A stretch of 64,000 nucleotides of DNA from Sinohyriopsis cumingii (GCA_028554795.2 CM068825.1:158229053-158293052); one strand, 5' to 3'. Positions 38,701 to 46,454 are shown, counted from the stretch's first letter. The notes: a model not told the origin generated them from the letters alone. Made by a program: numbers and translations.

Positions 38701-40229
38701 GTGGCCTTTTATTGTCTTGTTCATTTGTCCATGTTCATTATCACTACTCTTCCTAAGCTAGTAGGAGGCCACAATATAAGCATCTTGAAAATCTTGCTAT
38801 TGCTATTTTTCCAGTAATGATGGTACTAACAATATCACTAAAAGACTTTGATGATATCTAGTTGGATCTAAATGAAAAAGGTGCTGAACTGAATTACAAT
38901 ATGGCTGCCATGGTTGCCATCTTGAAAATTTCGTTATTGCTGCTTCTCTTGAATAGGTTGTCTTGTTGACATGAGGTTTTCACTGAAAGACTTGTTTTGT
39001 TGCATCATGGGTCTTAAATTAAAATGGTGCAGATCTGACATACAAAATAGCCACCACTAATACACCAGAATGGGTGATCATATTGACATGGGGTTTTCAC
39101 CAAACAACATCTATGATGTCTTTTTGGTTTTAAAGAAAATAGTTCTGATCTGGCATCCAATATGGCCACCATGGGAGCCATATAGAAAATCTTACCTCTA
39201 CCACACCTAGTTGGTCCTAAATGAAAATGATGTTGTTGTTCTTGTTATTCGGTTTAATGCCATTTTTCAGCACACGATAAGCTATACATGGTGGCCAGTA
39301 TTAATGGTTGAGGAAGAACCCGGGAAAACCTCGGAAAGAACCACCGACCCACGAGAAGCTACTGGCAAGCTTTCTCACTTAACCACATTGGCTGAATCTG
39401 AGACTCGAACTGGCGCAGACAGATGTGAGATGGAAATGAAAATGATGCTGATCTGACATCAAATATGGTCACCATGAAAATCTTGTTATTGCCACTCAAC
39501 CTGAATGGATGGTCTTATGGATATGAAAATGGTTGCAATCTGACATAAAATATCTTCACCATAACATCCATATTCAAAAATGTATCTCTGCTCCACTTGT
39601 ATGAATGGTTGTAGTGTTTTCACTCTAAGATTTCATATGATGTTCAGTTGGTCCTAATTGGTCCTGTGGGGCCATCACAGAAATCATGTTATCACATCCA
39701 ATATATCCACCACTGCAGCTAATTTGAAAATCTTGCTATTGCTGAAGAGATGGTTTGAGCACTGAGCAGTTAAAAGGAAGGAATGGTTTTATCTTGAATA
39801 TCTGGAAACTCATTTTTCCCAGTAGAGTGTCGGTTCCTCCAAGGGAATGTAGTCAAGTTATACAATCCCAAACAGAAATTATAAACCTTTTAACCTGTGC
39901 TATTTTGTCATCTGCAGAGAATAATAGATGTGTTGAAGATTGACATTGAGCGGTCTGAGTGGGAAGCCCTTCCAGAGATGCTTCAGTCGGGAGTGCTGAA
40001 ACAAGTGCGACAGCTGTCCATTGAGCTTCATTTGCATATTGCCCCACCCCAGCACAAAGACGTCCCAAGGCCAAAATATCTACTGGCACTTAATATCCTT
40101 AGACAGTTGTATCAGGAAGGCTTTAGAATTTTCTGGACACATCCTAATCCTTCATGCATCTTTTTATCCAGATGTAGAAATTTAAGAAGAGCTAACTGTC
40201 ATGAGGTCAACTTCTTAAAAGTTTCTTGA
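16047..40229 (+). CDS. METTL24-like FkbM-type methyltransferase, six coding exons
   Basis: Six coding exons join in frame into 321 codons: 16,047-16,160; 22,318-22,490; 28,273-28,425; 33,850-33,924; 37,689-37,827; 39,918-40,229. Every junction has AG before and GT after, with matching phases. Residues 1-10 are hydrophilic, 11-31 form one membrane span (type II signal anchor), and NGS at 32-34 is a possible glycosylation site. The catalytic-type domain follows: GGWEVC at 117-122, YSVGINND at 144-151 (motif-I-like), VHSFDPS at 166-172, and [12 protein letters not shown] at 222-233, the FkbM/METTL24 signature. Cys105, 122 and 141 could form disulphides. It is probably a Golgi/ER-lumen enzyme that uses S-adenosylmethionine; its substrate is unknown. 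The start at 16,047 is preferred because the in-frame ATG at 15,999 overlaps a likely acceptor. Confidence 0.88.
16577..16893 (+). mobile_element. SINE-B copy 1 (tRNA-headed), complete
   Basis: A 317-bp element with box A TGGCCTAGTGG, box B GGGTTCGATCCC, a body with ggactggtcggcctggtg, and a 3' tail of attaaaaatccaaatcacac. A perfect 11-bp target-site duplication TTCCACTAATT flanks it at 16,566-16,576 and 16,894-16,904. It lies in intron 1 of the methyltransferase gene, same orientation. Confidence 0.95.
16905..17500. other. Intronic DNA, nothing recognised
   Basis: Ordinary AT-rich intron 1 sequence; no open frame or repeat family stands out. Confidence 0.6.
17501..18550. mobile_element. 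1.05-kb foldback-type element with iterated ends
   Basis: The left end (17,501-17,632) carries five spaced copies of a motif close to GGAGAAGTCGCCCC, and the right end (18,434-18,550) carries about five copies of its reverse complement, GGGGCGAGTTCTCC and variants. The two clusters therefore form long inverted ends made of short iterated motifs, as in foldback elements or elements with transposase-binding subterminal repeats. The 800 bp between them are AT-rich and show no transposase, so it is non-autonomous. A related single motif occurs at about 16,397. No clear target duplication was found. It lies in intron 1. Confidence 0.6.
18625..18863 (+). mobile_element. SINE-A copy 2, complete
   Basis: A 239-bp copy of the same family as 14,738-14,975, ending in (acaaca)n, flanked by a perfect 12-bp duplication CAAATCCCCCAA (18,613-18,624 and 18,864-18,875). 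Its head shows GCTCCGAGTGGTC in place of the usual box A. Confidence 0.95.
18876..21600. other. Intron 1 interior with a weak dispersed repeat
   Basis: No exon is recognised. Between about 20,160 and 20,710 phrases such as gccatcaaatatggctacca resemble the degenerate repeats at 38.7-39.7 and 49.2-49.7 kb, and the end near 20,690 (cacttgggcctcttgtttta) looks like a repeat terminus. The remainder is ordinary AT-rich intron. Confidence 0.45.
21618..22045. repeat. Direct repeat pair plus 30-bp inverted repeat
   Basis: A stretch of about 85 bp at 21,618-21,710 recurs at 21,875-21,955 with few changes (shared attcattcacaatatgact). The second copy runs into an inverted repeat: arms of 30 bp at 21,949-21,978 and 22,016-22,045 with one mismatch and a 37-bp spacer. 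The arrangement looks like a small decayed or solo foldback element in intron 1. Confidence 0.85.
22318..22490 (+). CDS. METTL24-like exon 2
   Basis: Residues 39 to part of 96, an acidic stem region between the membrane anchor and the catalytic-type domain. The acceptor is a T-rich tract ending in ttcttcag; the donor gtaaga follows two bases of a split Arg codon (phase 2). Confidence 0.85.
22580..22839 (-). mobile_element. SINE-A copy 3, reverse orientation
   Basis: About 260 bp. It starts with the (gtt)n complement of the tail and ends with the reverse of the tRNA head (box B complement ggactcgaaccc). A short TGAAAT duplication (22,574-22,579 and 22,840-22,845) is a possible target duplication. 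It lies in intron 2, opposite to the gene. Confidence 0.9.
23355..23860. mobile_element. 506-bp MITE with long inverted ends
   Basis: The first about 46 bp (starting tcatctttgctagccaaggt) match the reverse complement of the last about 46 bp (ending accttggctagcgaagatga) at roughly 80 percent identity. Flanks ttttacc and ttatacc may be a 7-bp target duplication with one change. The interior encodes nothing recognisable, so it is non-autonomous. It lies in intron 2. Confidence 0.7.
23868..24070. repeat. About 66-bp tandem repeat, three copies
   Basis: Three copies containing tggatatcataaaacactg, directly right of the MITE and leading into the larger array from 24.1 kb. A degenerate fourth copy may lie at 24,100-24,160. 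Confidence 0.9.
24170..25520. repeat. Large minisatellite (unit about 36-40 bp)
   Basis: Dozens of copies of a unit built on agacctgaatacatgaacac followed by a variable cactacagagtgcatt or cagtagtatgcaat segment. On the left (24,170-24,540) a longer higher-order unit with gtgcagtgatatcatgaatg is also repeated. Long minus-strand open frames here are by-products of the repeat. It lies in intron 2. Confidence 0.97.
25521..26655. other. Intron 2 interior, nothing recognised
   Basis: Ordinary AT-rich DNA without a convincing exon, motif or repeat family. Confidence 0.6.
26660..26826. repeat. Compound (TG)n-(TA)n microsatellite
   Basis: A short TG run at about 26,683-26,698 is followed by nearly 90 bp of TA, then mixed ATG/TATA units. 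It produces false Ile-Tyr frames on both strands. Confidence 0.95.
26876..28151 (+). mobile_element. 1.28-kb DNA transposon with perfect 18-bp inverted ends
   Basis: The sequence TATATCAGACATGATTTT at 26,876-26,893 is the exact reverse complement of 28,134-28,151. If the outer TA is the target duplication, the element is 26,878-28,149 with ends TATCAGACATG. The interior holds a BED-like zinc-finger coding fragment (27,203-27,448) and a G-rich right part (a run of Gs near 28,040). It is probably a deleted DNA transposon; the superfamily is not settled because a TA duplication suggests Tc1/mariner while the zinc finger suggests hAT. It lies in intron 2. Confidence 0.7.
27203..27448 (+). pseudogene. 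BED-like zinc-finger fragment of a DNA transposon
   Basis: Eighty-one codons with WKWEWLERK near residues 12-20, then CDHCNKDL (Cys-x2-Cys) near residues 41-48, and [12 protein letters not shown] (His-x5-His). The order Cys-x2-Cys, about 18 residues, His-x5-His, preceded by an aromatic patch, fits BED-type fingers at the N-terminus of hAT-family proteins. Downstream plus-strand frames to about 27,700 contain Lys-rich helical phrases but stops intervene, and no transposase catalytic domain follows. It lies between the 18-bp inverted ends and is probably a remnant of that element's protein. Confidence 0.45.
28273..28425 (+). CDS. METTL24-like exon 3
   Basis: Residues 96 to part of 147. It begins the catalytic-type domain with GGWEVC and the motif-I-like YSVG, and contains three cysteines and an NSS site. 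Acceptor tgttcag; donor gtaaga; phases 2 and 2. Confidence 0.88.
28490..30200. repeat. Degenerate tandem repeat, unit about 140-160 bp, with a nested 40-bp array
   Basis: Successive blocks share the order: gattggctgaacttgttacc, then ccatatttctgatctgattt, then tatcaagatcttggatgatt, then attaatgagtgagattcagg. About ten diverged copies can be followed. Near 29,660-29,930 a subsegment has expanded into a regular array of about 40-bp units (gatttaccactctcaagaca). It lies in intron 3. Confidence 0.8.
30269..31705. mobile_element. 1.44-kb TA-flanked element with CACC ends
   Basis: The left end CACCACTCCCTCAATAAATC matches the reverse complement of the right end, CACCTCTCCCTCGATAACTC, at 16 of 20 positions. 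TA dinucleotides flank both sides (30,267-30,268 and 31,706-31,707), as for Tc1/mariner-type insertions. The interior holds open frames of up to about 116 codons on both strands, but none shows a transposase motif. It interrupts a short-unit minisatellite: the left flank at 30,238-30,266 and the right flank from 31,708 carry the same gagatatacatgtattagt unit. It lies in intron 3. Confidence 0.65.
31708..32370. repeat. Minisatellite of about 19-bp units
   Basis: Units of gagatatacacatattagt and variants with catgtatt, about 35 copies. A fragment of the same array lies left of the CACC-ended element at 30,238-30,266, so the array predates that insertion. Confidence 0.95.
32385..32830. repeat. 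Minisatellite of about 56-bp units, eight copies
   Basis: Unit with ttggagtaaagtgccttgcc, then taggtacacacctcagtaac, then tgacccaaagtcaa. The minus-strand open frame here is a by-product. It lies in intron 3. Confidence 0.95.
32831..33849. other. Intron 3 end, nothing recognised
   Basis: Ordinary T-rich intron sequence leading to the acceptor tttttcag of exon 4. Confidence 0.6.
33850..33924 (+). CDS. METTL24-like exon 4
   Basis: A 75-bp exon for residues 147-172, containing INND and the VHSFDP acidic motif that in SAM enzymes contacts the cofactor ribose. Acceptor tttttcag; donor gtaaat; phases 2 and 2, both matching the neighbours. Confidence 0.88.
34096..34418 (+). mobile_element. SINE-B copy 2
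   Basis: About 323 bp, box A TGGCCTAGTGG and box B CTGGTTCGAACCCC, tail with aatccgaatcacacacacac. Flanks ctcagcaaa (34,087-34,095) and ctcaacaaa (34,419-34,427) are a probable 9-bp target duplication with one change. It lies in intron 4. Confidence 0.92.
34535..35480. repeat. Dispersed repeat R, copy 1 (about 0.95 kb)
   Basis: Shares an extended alignment with 41,693-42,905. It begins tgttacatgtttaggct, then aaacagtaac, a block with gatgatgtatgctg near 34,717, a block ending attgtttac near 35,165, and a right end acaattaaattgaaatg to aaatatacgtaac. No protein or terminal structure was recognised. It lies in intron 4. Confidence 0.75.
35481..36180. other. Intron 4 interior, nothing firmly recognised
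   Basis: Open frames of up to 100 codons (35,752-36,054 plus) have no motif and no splice context that fits the gene. Confidence 0.5.
36185..36570. repeat. 33-bp minisatellite, eleven to twelve copies
   Basis: Unit aatccaggcaatgatgagga followed by ctgccacaaatat. Because 33 is divisible by three, several frames on both strands stay open; the best plus frame would encode [11 protein letters not shown] repeats. One unit is partly deleted (about 36,385-36,410). Intronic position and repeats in every frame argue that it is not a gene. Confidence 0.95.
36571..37688. other. Intron 4 end, nothing recognised
   Basis: AT-rich intron sequence to the acceptor of exon 5 (tttttggtcag). Confidence 0.6.
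37689..37827 (+). CDS. METTL24-like exon 5
   Basis: Residues 172-218: [11 protein letters not shown], then [11 protein letters not shown] and [13 protein letters not shown], a block typical of METTL24-type proteins. The donor gtgaga follows a complete codon (phase 0). Confidence 0.9.
37828..38690. other. Intron 5 start, nothing recognised
   Basis: The exon frame stays open past the donor to 37,989, but the following exon joins in phase at 37,827, so the extension is read as intron. Confidence 0.5.
38690..39755. repeat. Degenerate tandem repeat, unit about 160 bp
   Basis: About six diverged copies share: ctgacatccaatatggccac, then catcttgaaaatcttgttat, then ttgaatggatggtcttgttg, then gttttcactgaaagac, then agttggtcctaaatgaaaat. 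The same family is at 49,170-49,710, and weaker at 20.1-20.7 kb. SINE-A copy 4 is inserted in it. It lies in intron 5. Confidence 0.8.
39233..39433 (-). mobile_element. SINE-A copy 4, reverse and 5'-truncated
   Basis: A 201-bp copy lacking about the first 40 bp of the tRNA head, flanked by a perfect 14-bp duplication AAATGAAAATGATG (39,219-39,232 and 39,434-39,447). The 5' truncation with a perfect duplication is what incomplete target-primed reverse transcription leaves. Confidence 0.95.
39918..40229 (+). CDS. METTL24-like exon 6 (last coding exon)
   Basis: Residues 219-321 and the stop. It carries [12 protein letters not shown], the clearest family signature, then QLSIELHLH, where acidic and His residues are conserved in FkbM relatives, and a C-terminal [10 protein letters not shown] segment. 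Acceptor ctgcag. Confidence 0.92.
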   Translation, partial: RIIDVLKIDIERSEWEALPEMLQSGVLKQVRQLSIELHLHIAPPQHKDVPRPKYLLALNILRQLYQEGFRIFWTHPNPSCIFLSRCRNLRRANCHEVNFLKVS

Positions 40230-41690
40230 CCTTCAGAGTGTTTTTATTAGGGATTAAAAGTGTCCGTATGTCATTATCTTTATTACATTTACCTGAATAG
40301 GCATGTATAGGGTAAAATTAAATGACAAATAAGAAATGGTGCTGTGTCAAGCCCTGTTATCCTTTTGACTTGTAATATTTATAAGACTGCTTATAAGTCT
40401 TGAGGTTTCTGAGATGTTAGAGAATATATATTTTATTTTTGGTATTATATACAATTATTATATGTTAAAGCCTAGAGCTATTGGAAATGAGTCATCTAAG
40501 ATGTCCATATTTACTTTACAGATGTAACAGGCACATCAGACTGTCTGTTCACTATTTTTTTATATTGTCCAATAGAACAATCATTTTTAGTCCATTTATA
40601 ATATTATGACTTTCTTTATGTGTGTGTTTTGCATTCTTTCTTTAAACTTATTGCTCTTAATATCATGTAGCCAGTGATATTAACCAAGAAAGGAATAGAT
40701 TTTACAAGAATTTTATGTGCATACTTTGATTGTCTTTTAAGGTCTCAATTTTCTTTTATAAATACCTCTTGCATTTCAGTATTTTAATATTTTAATATTT
40801 ACCTGGATAGAAATTTGCAGGAATCCAAGACATTTGCTATCAGACTTTGTGAAAAGTTAAAAACTAGACAAAATTTGGTCCAAGCTGAATCTTGTGCTAT
40901 TAGAGGTTCACAAATACTTTTTCAGGATTTTCATTCATTCTGACCCTTTTTTTCAGACTAGGGTCCTTTCACATCTCAGCTGTTTATGATTGCTTACTGC
41001 TATTTAGACTTATTTCTGAAACCAATAGTTAGGGCCATTCCATTTAGACATATATGAATGTACCAAAAATTGGTCAGTAAATTATCCAACGATGAATCTT
41101 GCATGATCACGATTAAAAAACATTATAATAAATAGTACAATTATTTTTGCAAATAGAAATATCATTGAATAAAATCAAGAAGTTCTAAATTATTATCATT
41201 AAAAGTTGAAACAAATCTTTGTAAAGGAGTGTGTTGATTTTCTGGGATTGACACAAACATTGTATTATTTGTCACTGCACGTTAATTCATTGCTGTGTAG
41301 CTTTTCATATATTGTACATAGAGTGTTACACTGAAAAATAAGGAATGTAACTGTAAAAGCCAAGTCTGAGGAAAAGCTAAGATTCATTATTTCACATTGG
41401 AGAATTTGACCTATTTTCATGGGAGGATTTTGAATTAGATGAAAGGATCAGTGAGTATTGGTTTGCAAATGAATACGCTTTCTGTTGCTTTTCAGTGATG
41501 TGACTGTAGAGTATGATGGAATTAACATTTTATGTTTACTAATATGCATTATAACTAACTCACAGCATATTTTTTCCTAATTGTTTAAATAGATGTTTGG
41601 AGGTAATGTGGTTTCTTAAAGTTTTTTATGGAGTGAAAATCAGCTTTTGCAGTGTTTTCATGATCACTGATAGCTTTTCTCTCAATGTGT
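40230..41690 (+). other. Probable 3' untranslated region and flank of the METTL24-like gene
   Basis: No further open frame belongs to the gene. An AATAAA at 41,127-41,132 is a candidate polyadenylation signal, though the transcript may end earlier or later. The rest is AT-rich with no recognised feature. Confidence 0.4.
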
Positions 41691-42256
41691 TGTTTAGTGT
41701 TACATTGTTTAGGCTCTTTTAAACAGTAACAAGAAAAAAGTGAAGACAAAAAGCTTTGTAAAATTTAACAAATAATTTATTTCCCTAGAAAAACAAGGTA
41801 AAAATGAGAAAAGGAACTTTTAAGATTCAAATCCAAAAATAATCCAAGAATAATCCAAGAATTAAAAATTAGAAGTCCTAGTAATAAAATGTTCTAATGA
41901 AATTGAGTTTGAATCTTGATGAAATCCAAAATGGAAGGCGATGATGTATGCTGTAGTCAGTGTAGTACTGATGTGTCAACAGTTCTTTGTTGAATCACAG
42001 AAAATAGTATTCCAGTGTTTTAATTCTGTAAATTTCAATAACTGTCTTTCTCCAAGAATTAATTTACAGCACAAGTATTTCCAAGGAAAAATAATCTCTT
42101 AGAATCCAAATAATTTGAAGAAAAATTAAAAATTAAAATCAAACTGGTCACAACAAAACCACGTTGGCATCTCAAGTGTTAAGGCAAGACTAAAATTATT
42201 TATCAATACGTCAATATTAAATCTGGCTACTGTACAAACCAAATGACTGGTTGTGG

Positions 42257-42326
42257 GTGACAAATAACATGTAGCAGTTATTTCAAAACCAGAGTTTTGA
42301 AATAATTGCTACATGTTATTTGTCAC
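42257..42326. repeat. Near-perfect hairpin, 33-bp arms
   Basis: 42,257-42,289 (starting gtgacaaataacatgtagca) is complementary to 42,294-42,326 with one mismatch and a 4-base loop. Such tight palindromes usually arise by template switching or local inverted duplication and can extrude as cruciforms. Confidence 0.95.
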
Positions 42327-42572
42327 GTACTTCAAGCATGGCCTCAGTTTCACTCAATAAATCTACTCTAAGAAAGAATTAAAAGCTAAGATATAAAAAG
42401 TTGTTTACTTATGAAGTAAGTTAGAAACTAGGTCAGCATTAGATACAAAGTTTCTATATTAGTGTTTACGAAAAACTGAACTGAATTTCTTTAAAATATA
42501 AAATCCAGTAAATAAAATTACATTACAATAGCATGTAATGAATAAAAAAAACTGTAAAACTACCAAAGAAAC

Positions 42573-42862
42573 GACCACTCCAATGGCCTAGTGGTTAGAG
42601 CATCCACCTCAGATTTGGGAGGTTGCAGGTTCAAACCTCTGCCAAATGATACCAAAGACTTACAAAAATGGTACTAACTGCATTAAGAGGTTAGTATTAG
42701 GACTGGTCGGCCTGGTGTCAGGATAATGTGACTGGGTGGACGTCATGCTACATGTCTCCAGCATGATGCCCCAGTGCTAGACATCACTATAAACTGTCAC
42801 ACTGCATACATCATAGCGATATGACTGAAAAATTGTTAAAGCTACATTAAAAATCTAAATAC
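42573..42862 (+). mobile_element. SINE-B copy 3
   Basis: Diverged copy (ccactccaatggcctagtgg, box B aggttcaaacct, body tgccccagtgctagacatca), ending attaaaaatctaaatacac. It is older than copies 1 and 4 by its substitutions and has no clear target duplication. Inserted in repeat R copy 2. Confidence 0.9.
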
Positions 42863-42905
42863 ACAACAGACAATTAAATTAAATCAAATATACATAAGTC
42901 AACCC

Positions 42906-44200
42906 TTTCTCTGTTCAAGGATCTTCCGTAGGCAGAGCTCTAGTTGCTATGTAGAGAGATCTTCTTTTGATTACCTTCCATTCTTTTCATGCATAGAAAT
43001 TGTACATGGTGAGAGCATCTCAGTCACAACCCATTGCAGATGTCATTGTTATGGCTCTTGCTTCTGTTCTGATTTTTTTGGCCACTCTCGGAGTCCATAC
43101 TTTCATGGATATCTTTGGTCTCTTCTTTTATTTTCAGCAATGTTCAGTCTAAGTTTATATCTCATAAAGTTTTTTTAGCAGTGTTGTTTCATCACCATGA
43201 ATTTCAAGAATATATGGCGATGAGTTGAGGTTCTCTATGTTTCATTTTTGTTTTCATTGTAGATTTTCCCACATTCAGGACACAGGATTCATGCTTAATG
43301 TAAAAATGTTGATTCAGCTAATTTTCTTCCCGAACTTCTAAAAGAATGTCATGGTTTATATGAAATTGAGACATTCACCACCTTCAGCAGTCATTTACAA
43401 CATCAAGGAGTGCTTTTGTTTTCCTCTTTTCTGGTTTTCCACAATTACATTGAATAGTTTTGCTTGACAGACTGTTTTAAGTGCATTCAGCTCAAGCTGA
43501 AAGACTGCTATAGTATGGTGGTTTGGGTCCAAGGCCATCGTCATGCTATGTATAGTTACTATCATGCTAGAATGAATCACTTCATTTAGCTGGAGAAAAG
43601 ATGCATACAAAATAAGGGTGGAGATAGAAGTGTCATGTCATTTAGCTGGAGAAAAAGATGCATACAAAAAAGGGGTGGAGACAGAAATGGGCAGAAGACT
43701 GCATGCTTCATTGGCATATTTATCATCTTAACTAATTGCATATTAAATGAGAAATACACATATAGTGAAAACAAAGAGATTGCATATGTAAAATTGAAAT
43801 TTATTCAGAGAACCACTCATTGGTATATATACATGTGTACATTCCAGGGTTAATAAAGAGTGTCTATAAATATACAGTTAGAATGTTTTCTGCTTTGATT
43901 CATATGACTTTATTGTTTTTTTATTTTTTAAAACATTGATTTCAAGCTGGTATTGTCATGTTTTGTCTTAACAAAGTCAATCATATTTCTTTAACTCAAG
44001 AATTCGACCATAGTCAGTATTCCAAGTCGCCATCCATCTTATCACACACTGTAAAAACTTTGTTTCTGTGTAAATACCCATTAATTCACACTTTGACACT
44101 TATTTGTGTAAATGACTACAGCAAGAATAATTGTTAATGGACAGTGGGGTTATTTTTATACGGAATGGATGATATTATTTTCTGGTCAACTGATTGGGAT
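42906..44200. other. Intergenic DNA with a small duplication
   Basis: No gene is recognised. A phrase of about 40 bp with tttagctggagaaa and gatgcatacaaaa occurs twice in tandem at about 43,586-43,690. The 43.0-43.6 kb part reads like decayed coding DNA but no family could be named. Confidence 0.5.
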
Positions 44201-44204
44201 GATT

Positions 44205-44435
44205 GACTGATGTCTTTCATAAATAACCAATGTGCAGTGATTGGCATAATGCAGTCAGTTTTTCTAAAGCACTGATGTCTTTCATAAATAACCTAAGACC
44301 AATGTGCAGTGATTGGCATAATGCAGTCAGTTTTCTAAAGCACTGATGTCTTTTCATAAATAACCTAAGATCAGTGTGCAGTGATTGGCATAATGCAGTC
44401 AGTTTTCTAAAGCACTGATGTCTTTTCATAAATAA
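44205..44435. repeat. About 72-bp minisatellite, left part
   Basis: Three copies of a unit containing gtgcagtgattggcataatg, then cagtcagttttctaaagcac, then tgatgtctttcataaataac. The array continues at 46,839-47,020 on the other side of the CMC-like transposon. Confidence 0.95.
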
Positions 44436-44565
44436 CACTGGACAACAAATTTTTACAAAAGTCATGTTACTGAAATAAAATTAGTCAATTCTTATCAATT
44501 TTTATGTGCTGAACACGAATATGACAGTCAAATTGCAAAATTGGCTCTAGTTTTTTTGTAATCTG
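44436..44565 (+). repeat. Left inverted repeat of the CMC-like transposon
   Basis: Begins CACTGGACAACA and contains tgctgaacacgaatatgac and attggctctagtttttttg, matched by the complement of the right end with gaps and substitutions. Confidence 0.85.
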
Positions 44566-44652
44566 CAAGAAATTAATGTTTACATAACGAAATGCATTCC
44601 AATAGTAAAAGGTCAACTGTAATAGCCTACCTATAAAAAATCAAGTCATTGA

Positions 44653-46341
44653 CTACATCTTAGATTTCTTCGCCTGTCTCTTGTACAGCTGTTCGGGAGC
44701 ATCTCTGAGGAGTGTCCAGCAGTAGTCAGCCAGCATTGTAGTGGACCATTTTCCCTGGTATCTTTGTTCCATTGTTGCGATATCTTGATGAAAACGTTCG
44801 CCGTGTTCATCACTAACAATACCACAGTTGCTAGGAAAGAAATCCAAATGGGAATGAAGGAAGTGAATCTTTAGAGACATATTGCAGCCAAGTTTCTTAT
44901 ACTTCATCAACATGTCTTCTACTAGTTCCTTATAGTTTTCTGCCCTAACATTTCCGAGGAAGTTTGTAGAAACTAGGCGAAAAGCATTCCATGCTTGTTT
45001 CGCGTCACCTTCCAGCAAGTTGTTGAACCGGTCATCTTTGAAAAGCTCTCGAATCTGAGGACCCACAAAAACTCCCTCTTTAATCTTTGCTTCGCTGAGT
45101 CGAGGGAATTTTTCATGCAGGTATCGGAATGCTGGCAAAGTCCGGTCAATGGCTTTCACGAAGTTCTTCATCAAACCTAGTTTGATGTGAAGGGGTGGTA
45201 GCAAGATTTTCTGAGCCTCAACCAGAGCTGGGTGTTGGATATTCTTCTCTCCAATGGCTACATTCTGCCTGTGAGTCCATTCCTTCCTCATGTAGTGCAT
45301 TTCCCTTGCTCGGCTATCCCACTCGCATAAGAAACACATGTATTTTGTATATCCTTGCTGCAGTCCCATTAAAAGGGCAACTACCTTCAAATCACCATAG
45401 CGGTGCCAGCTGTACTTGTTATACTCAATGGAATTCAGTAGCTGCCTTAAGTTATCGTATGTCTCTTTCATGTGGACAGCATACGCTACTGGAATAGATG
45501 GAAGAATGTTTCCATTGTGCAAAAGCACAGCCTTGAGACTCAGTTTCGAAGAGTCCACAAATAGTCTCCATTCTTGTGGGTCATGAGTGATTTTTAAAGC
45601 ATTCATGAGGCCCTCAATATCGGAACAGAATATCAGATTACTTTTCTTTCTGAAGAAAGGCTCCAATTGCTGGTGGCGCTTTCGATATGCAGTAATTGTG
45701 ACATCTTCTTCTAGAAGATTCCATTGTTGGAGTCTTGATCCTAGCAATTCTGCCTTGTTCTTTGATAAGTCCAAATCACGAATCAGGTCATTTAGTTCTT
45801 CCTGTGTTATTCTGTGTGGGGTTGATGATGCACCACAGTGAAAATCTGGATCACTGCATGCTGATGGACCAGGAGAAGAACAGGTCGACTCACCTTTGTC
45901 TTCGTCAGATGAATCAAGAGAATATTCTGCTGGAGGTTCTGGAATAGGAAGTCCCTCACCATGTGGAACTGGTCTCAATGCAGACGGAATGTTTGGGTAG
46001 ACTATTCTCGACTTCTTTCGCTTCGTTATTCCGCCGGAAAGAGGAGGAACCAAGCAGAAGTAACAGTCATTTAGGTGGTTGCTTGGCTCTCTCCACGCCA
46101 TTGGGACTGCAAACGGCATTGATGACCTTTTGCAATTCAACCACTGTGAAAGCTGTGTTGTACATGTAGCACAGCATATATGCGGAGCCCAAGGCTTGTC
46201 TTGGTCACCAACCTTGCATCCGAAGTAAAGATGATATGCCTTCTTCACTTGAGAATTGATACTTTTCTTCTGGTTGGCAAATGTCACTTCCCCACAAATA
46301 TAGCAAAAATTGTCCGCGGTATTAACACACTTTCGAGGCAT
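44653..46341 (-). CDS. CMC-type transposase-like protein, 562 aa, intact
   Basis: A single unbroken frame of 562 codons from the ATG at 46,341, without introns. Residues 13-60 hold CYIC, a Cys at 42 and HICCATC, with a further CYFC at 93-96: an N-terminal zinc-binding, probably DNA-binding, domain. Residues 135-175 are Ser/Pro/acidic and likely flexible. The core follows: FVDSS (Asp263), YGDLK (Asp317), CFLC (Cys336 and 339), PPLHIKLG (His385), HFLHSH (493-498) and DEHGERFHQ (Glu512 or Glu515). Asp-Asp-CxxC-His-Glu in this order is the pattern of CMC and related DDE transposases, which cut and join element ends. Similar proteins appear in many invertebrates as uncharacterised predictions, from memory. 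It is flanked by the CACTGG inverted ends, which supports a transposase role. A domesticated host gene is the alternative. Confidence 0.8.
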   Translation of the reverse strand: MPRKCVNTADNFCYICGEVTFANQKKSINSQVKKAYHLYFGCKVGDQDKPWAPHICCATCTTQLSQWLNCKRSSMPFAVPMAWREPSNHLNDCYFCLVPPLSGGITKRKKSRIVYPNIPSALRPVPHGEGLPIPEPPAEYSLDSSDEDKGESTCSSPGPSACSDPDFHCGASSTPHRITQEELNDLIRDLDLSKNKAELLGSRLQQWNLLEEDVTITAYRKRHQQLEPFFRKKSNLIFCSDIEGLMNALKITHDPQEWRLFVDSSKLSLKAVLLHNGNILPSIPVAYAVHMKETYDNLRQLLNSIEYNKYSWHRYGDLKVVALLMGLQQGYTKYMCFLCEWDSRAREMHYMRKEWTHRQNVAIGEKNIQHPALVEAQKILLPPLHIKLGLMKNFVKAIDRTLPAFRYLHEKFPRLSEAKIKEGVFVGPQIRELFKDDRFNNLLEGDAKQAWNAFRLVSTNFLGNVRAENYKELVEDMLMKYKKLGCNMSLKIHFLHSHLDFFPSNCGIVSDEHGERFHQDIATMEQRYQGKWSTTMLADYCWTLLRDAPEQLYKRQAKKSKM

Positions 46342-46454
46342 TACTGTTCTTTATTGTACGTAAATGGATAAAATAATAAGTTTTATGTAACAGTAGCTTG
46401 AACTGTCTCGCACAACGTCTAAAATATTTTAAATGCTGAACCTATCTGATTGGG

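Larger units (their letters stand above)
41693..42905. repeat. Dispersed repeat R, copy 2 (interrupted by SINE-B)
   Basis: Aligns with 34,535-35,480: start tgttacattgtttaggct, middle gatgatgtatgctgtag near 41,940, a block ending aaaagttgtttac, and right end acaattaaattaaatc to aaatatacataa. SINE-B copy 3 sits near its right end, and a 33-bp hairpin lies in its middle and is absent from copy 1. Confidence 0.75.

Noticed and set aside
44995-46371. Plus-strand frames opposite the transposase
   Set aside because: Shadows of the 562-codon minus-strand gene with no motifs of their own.
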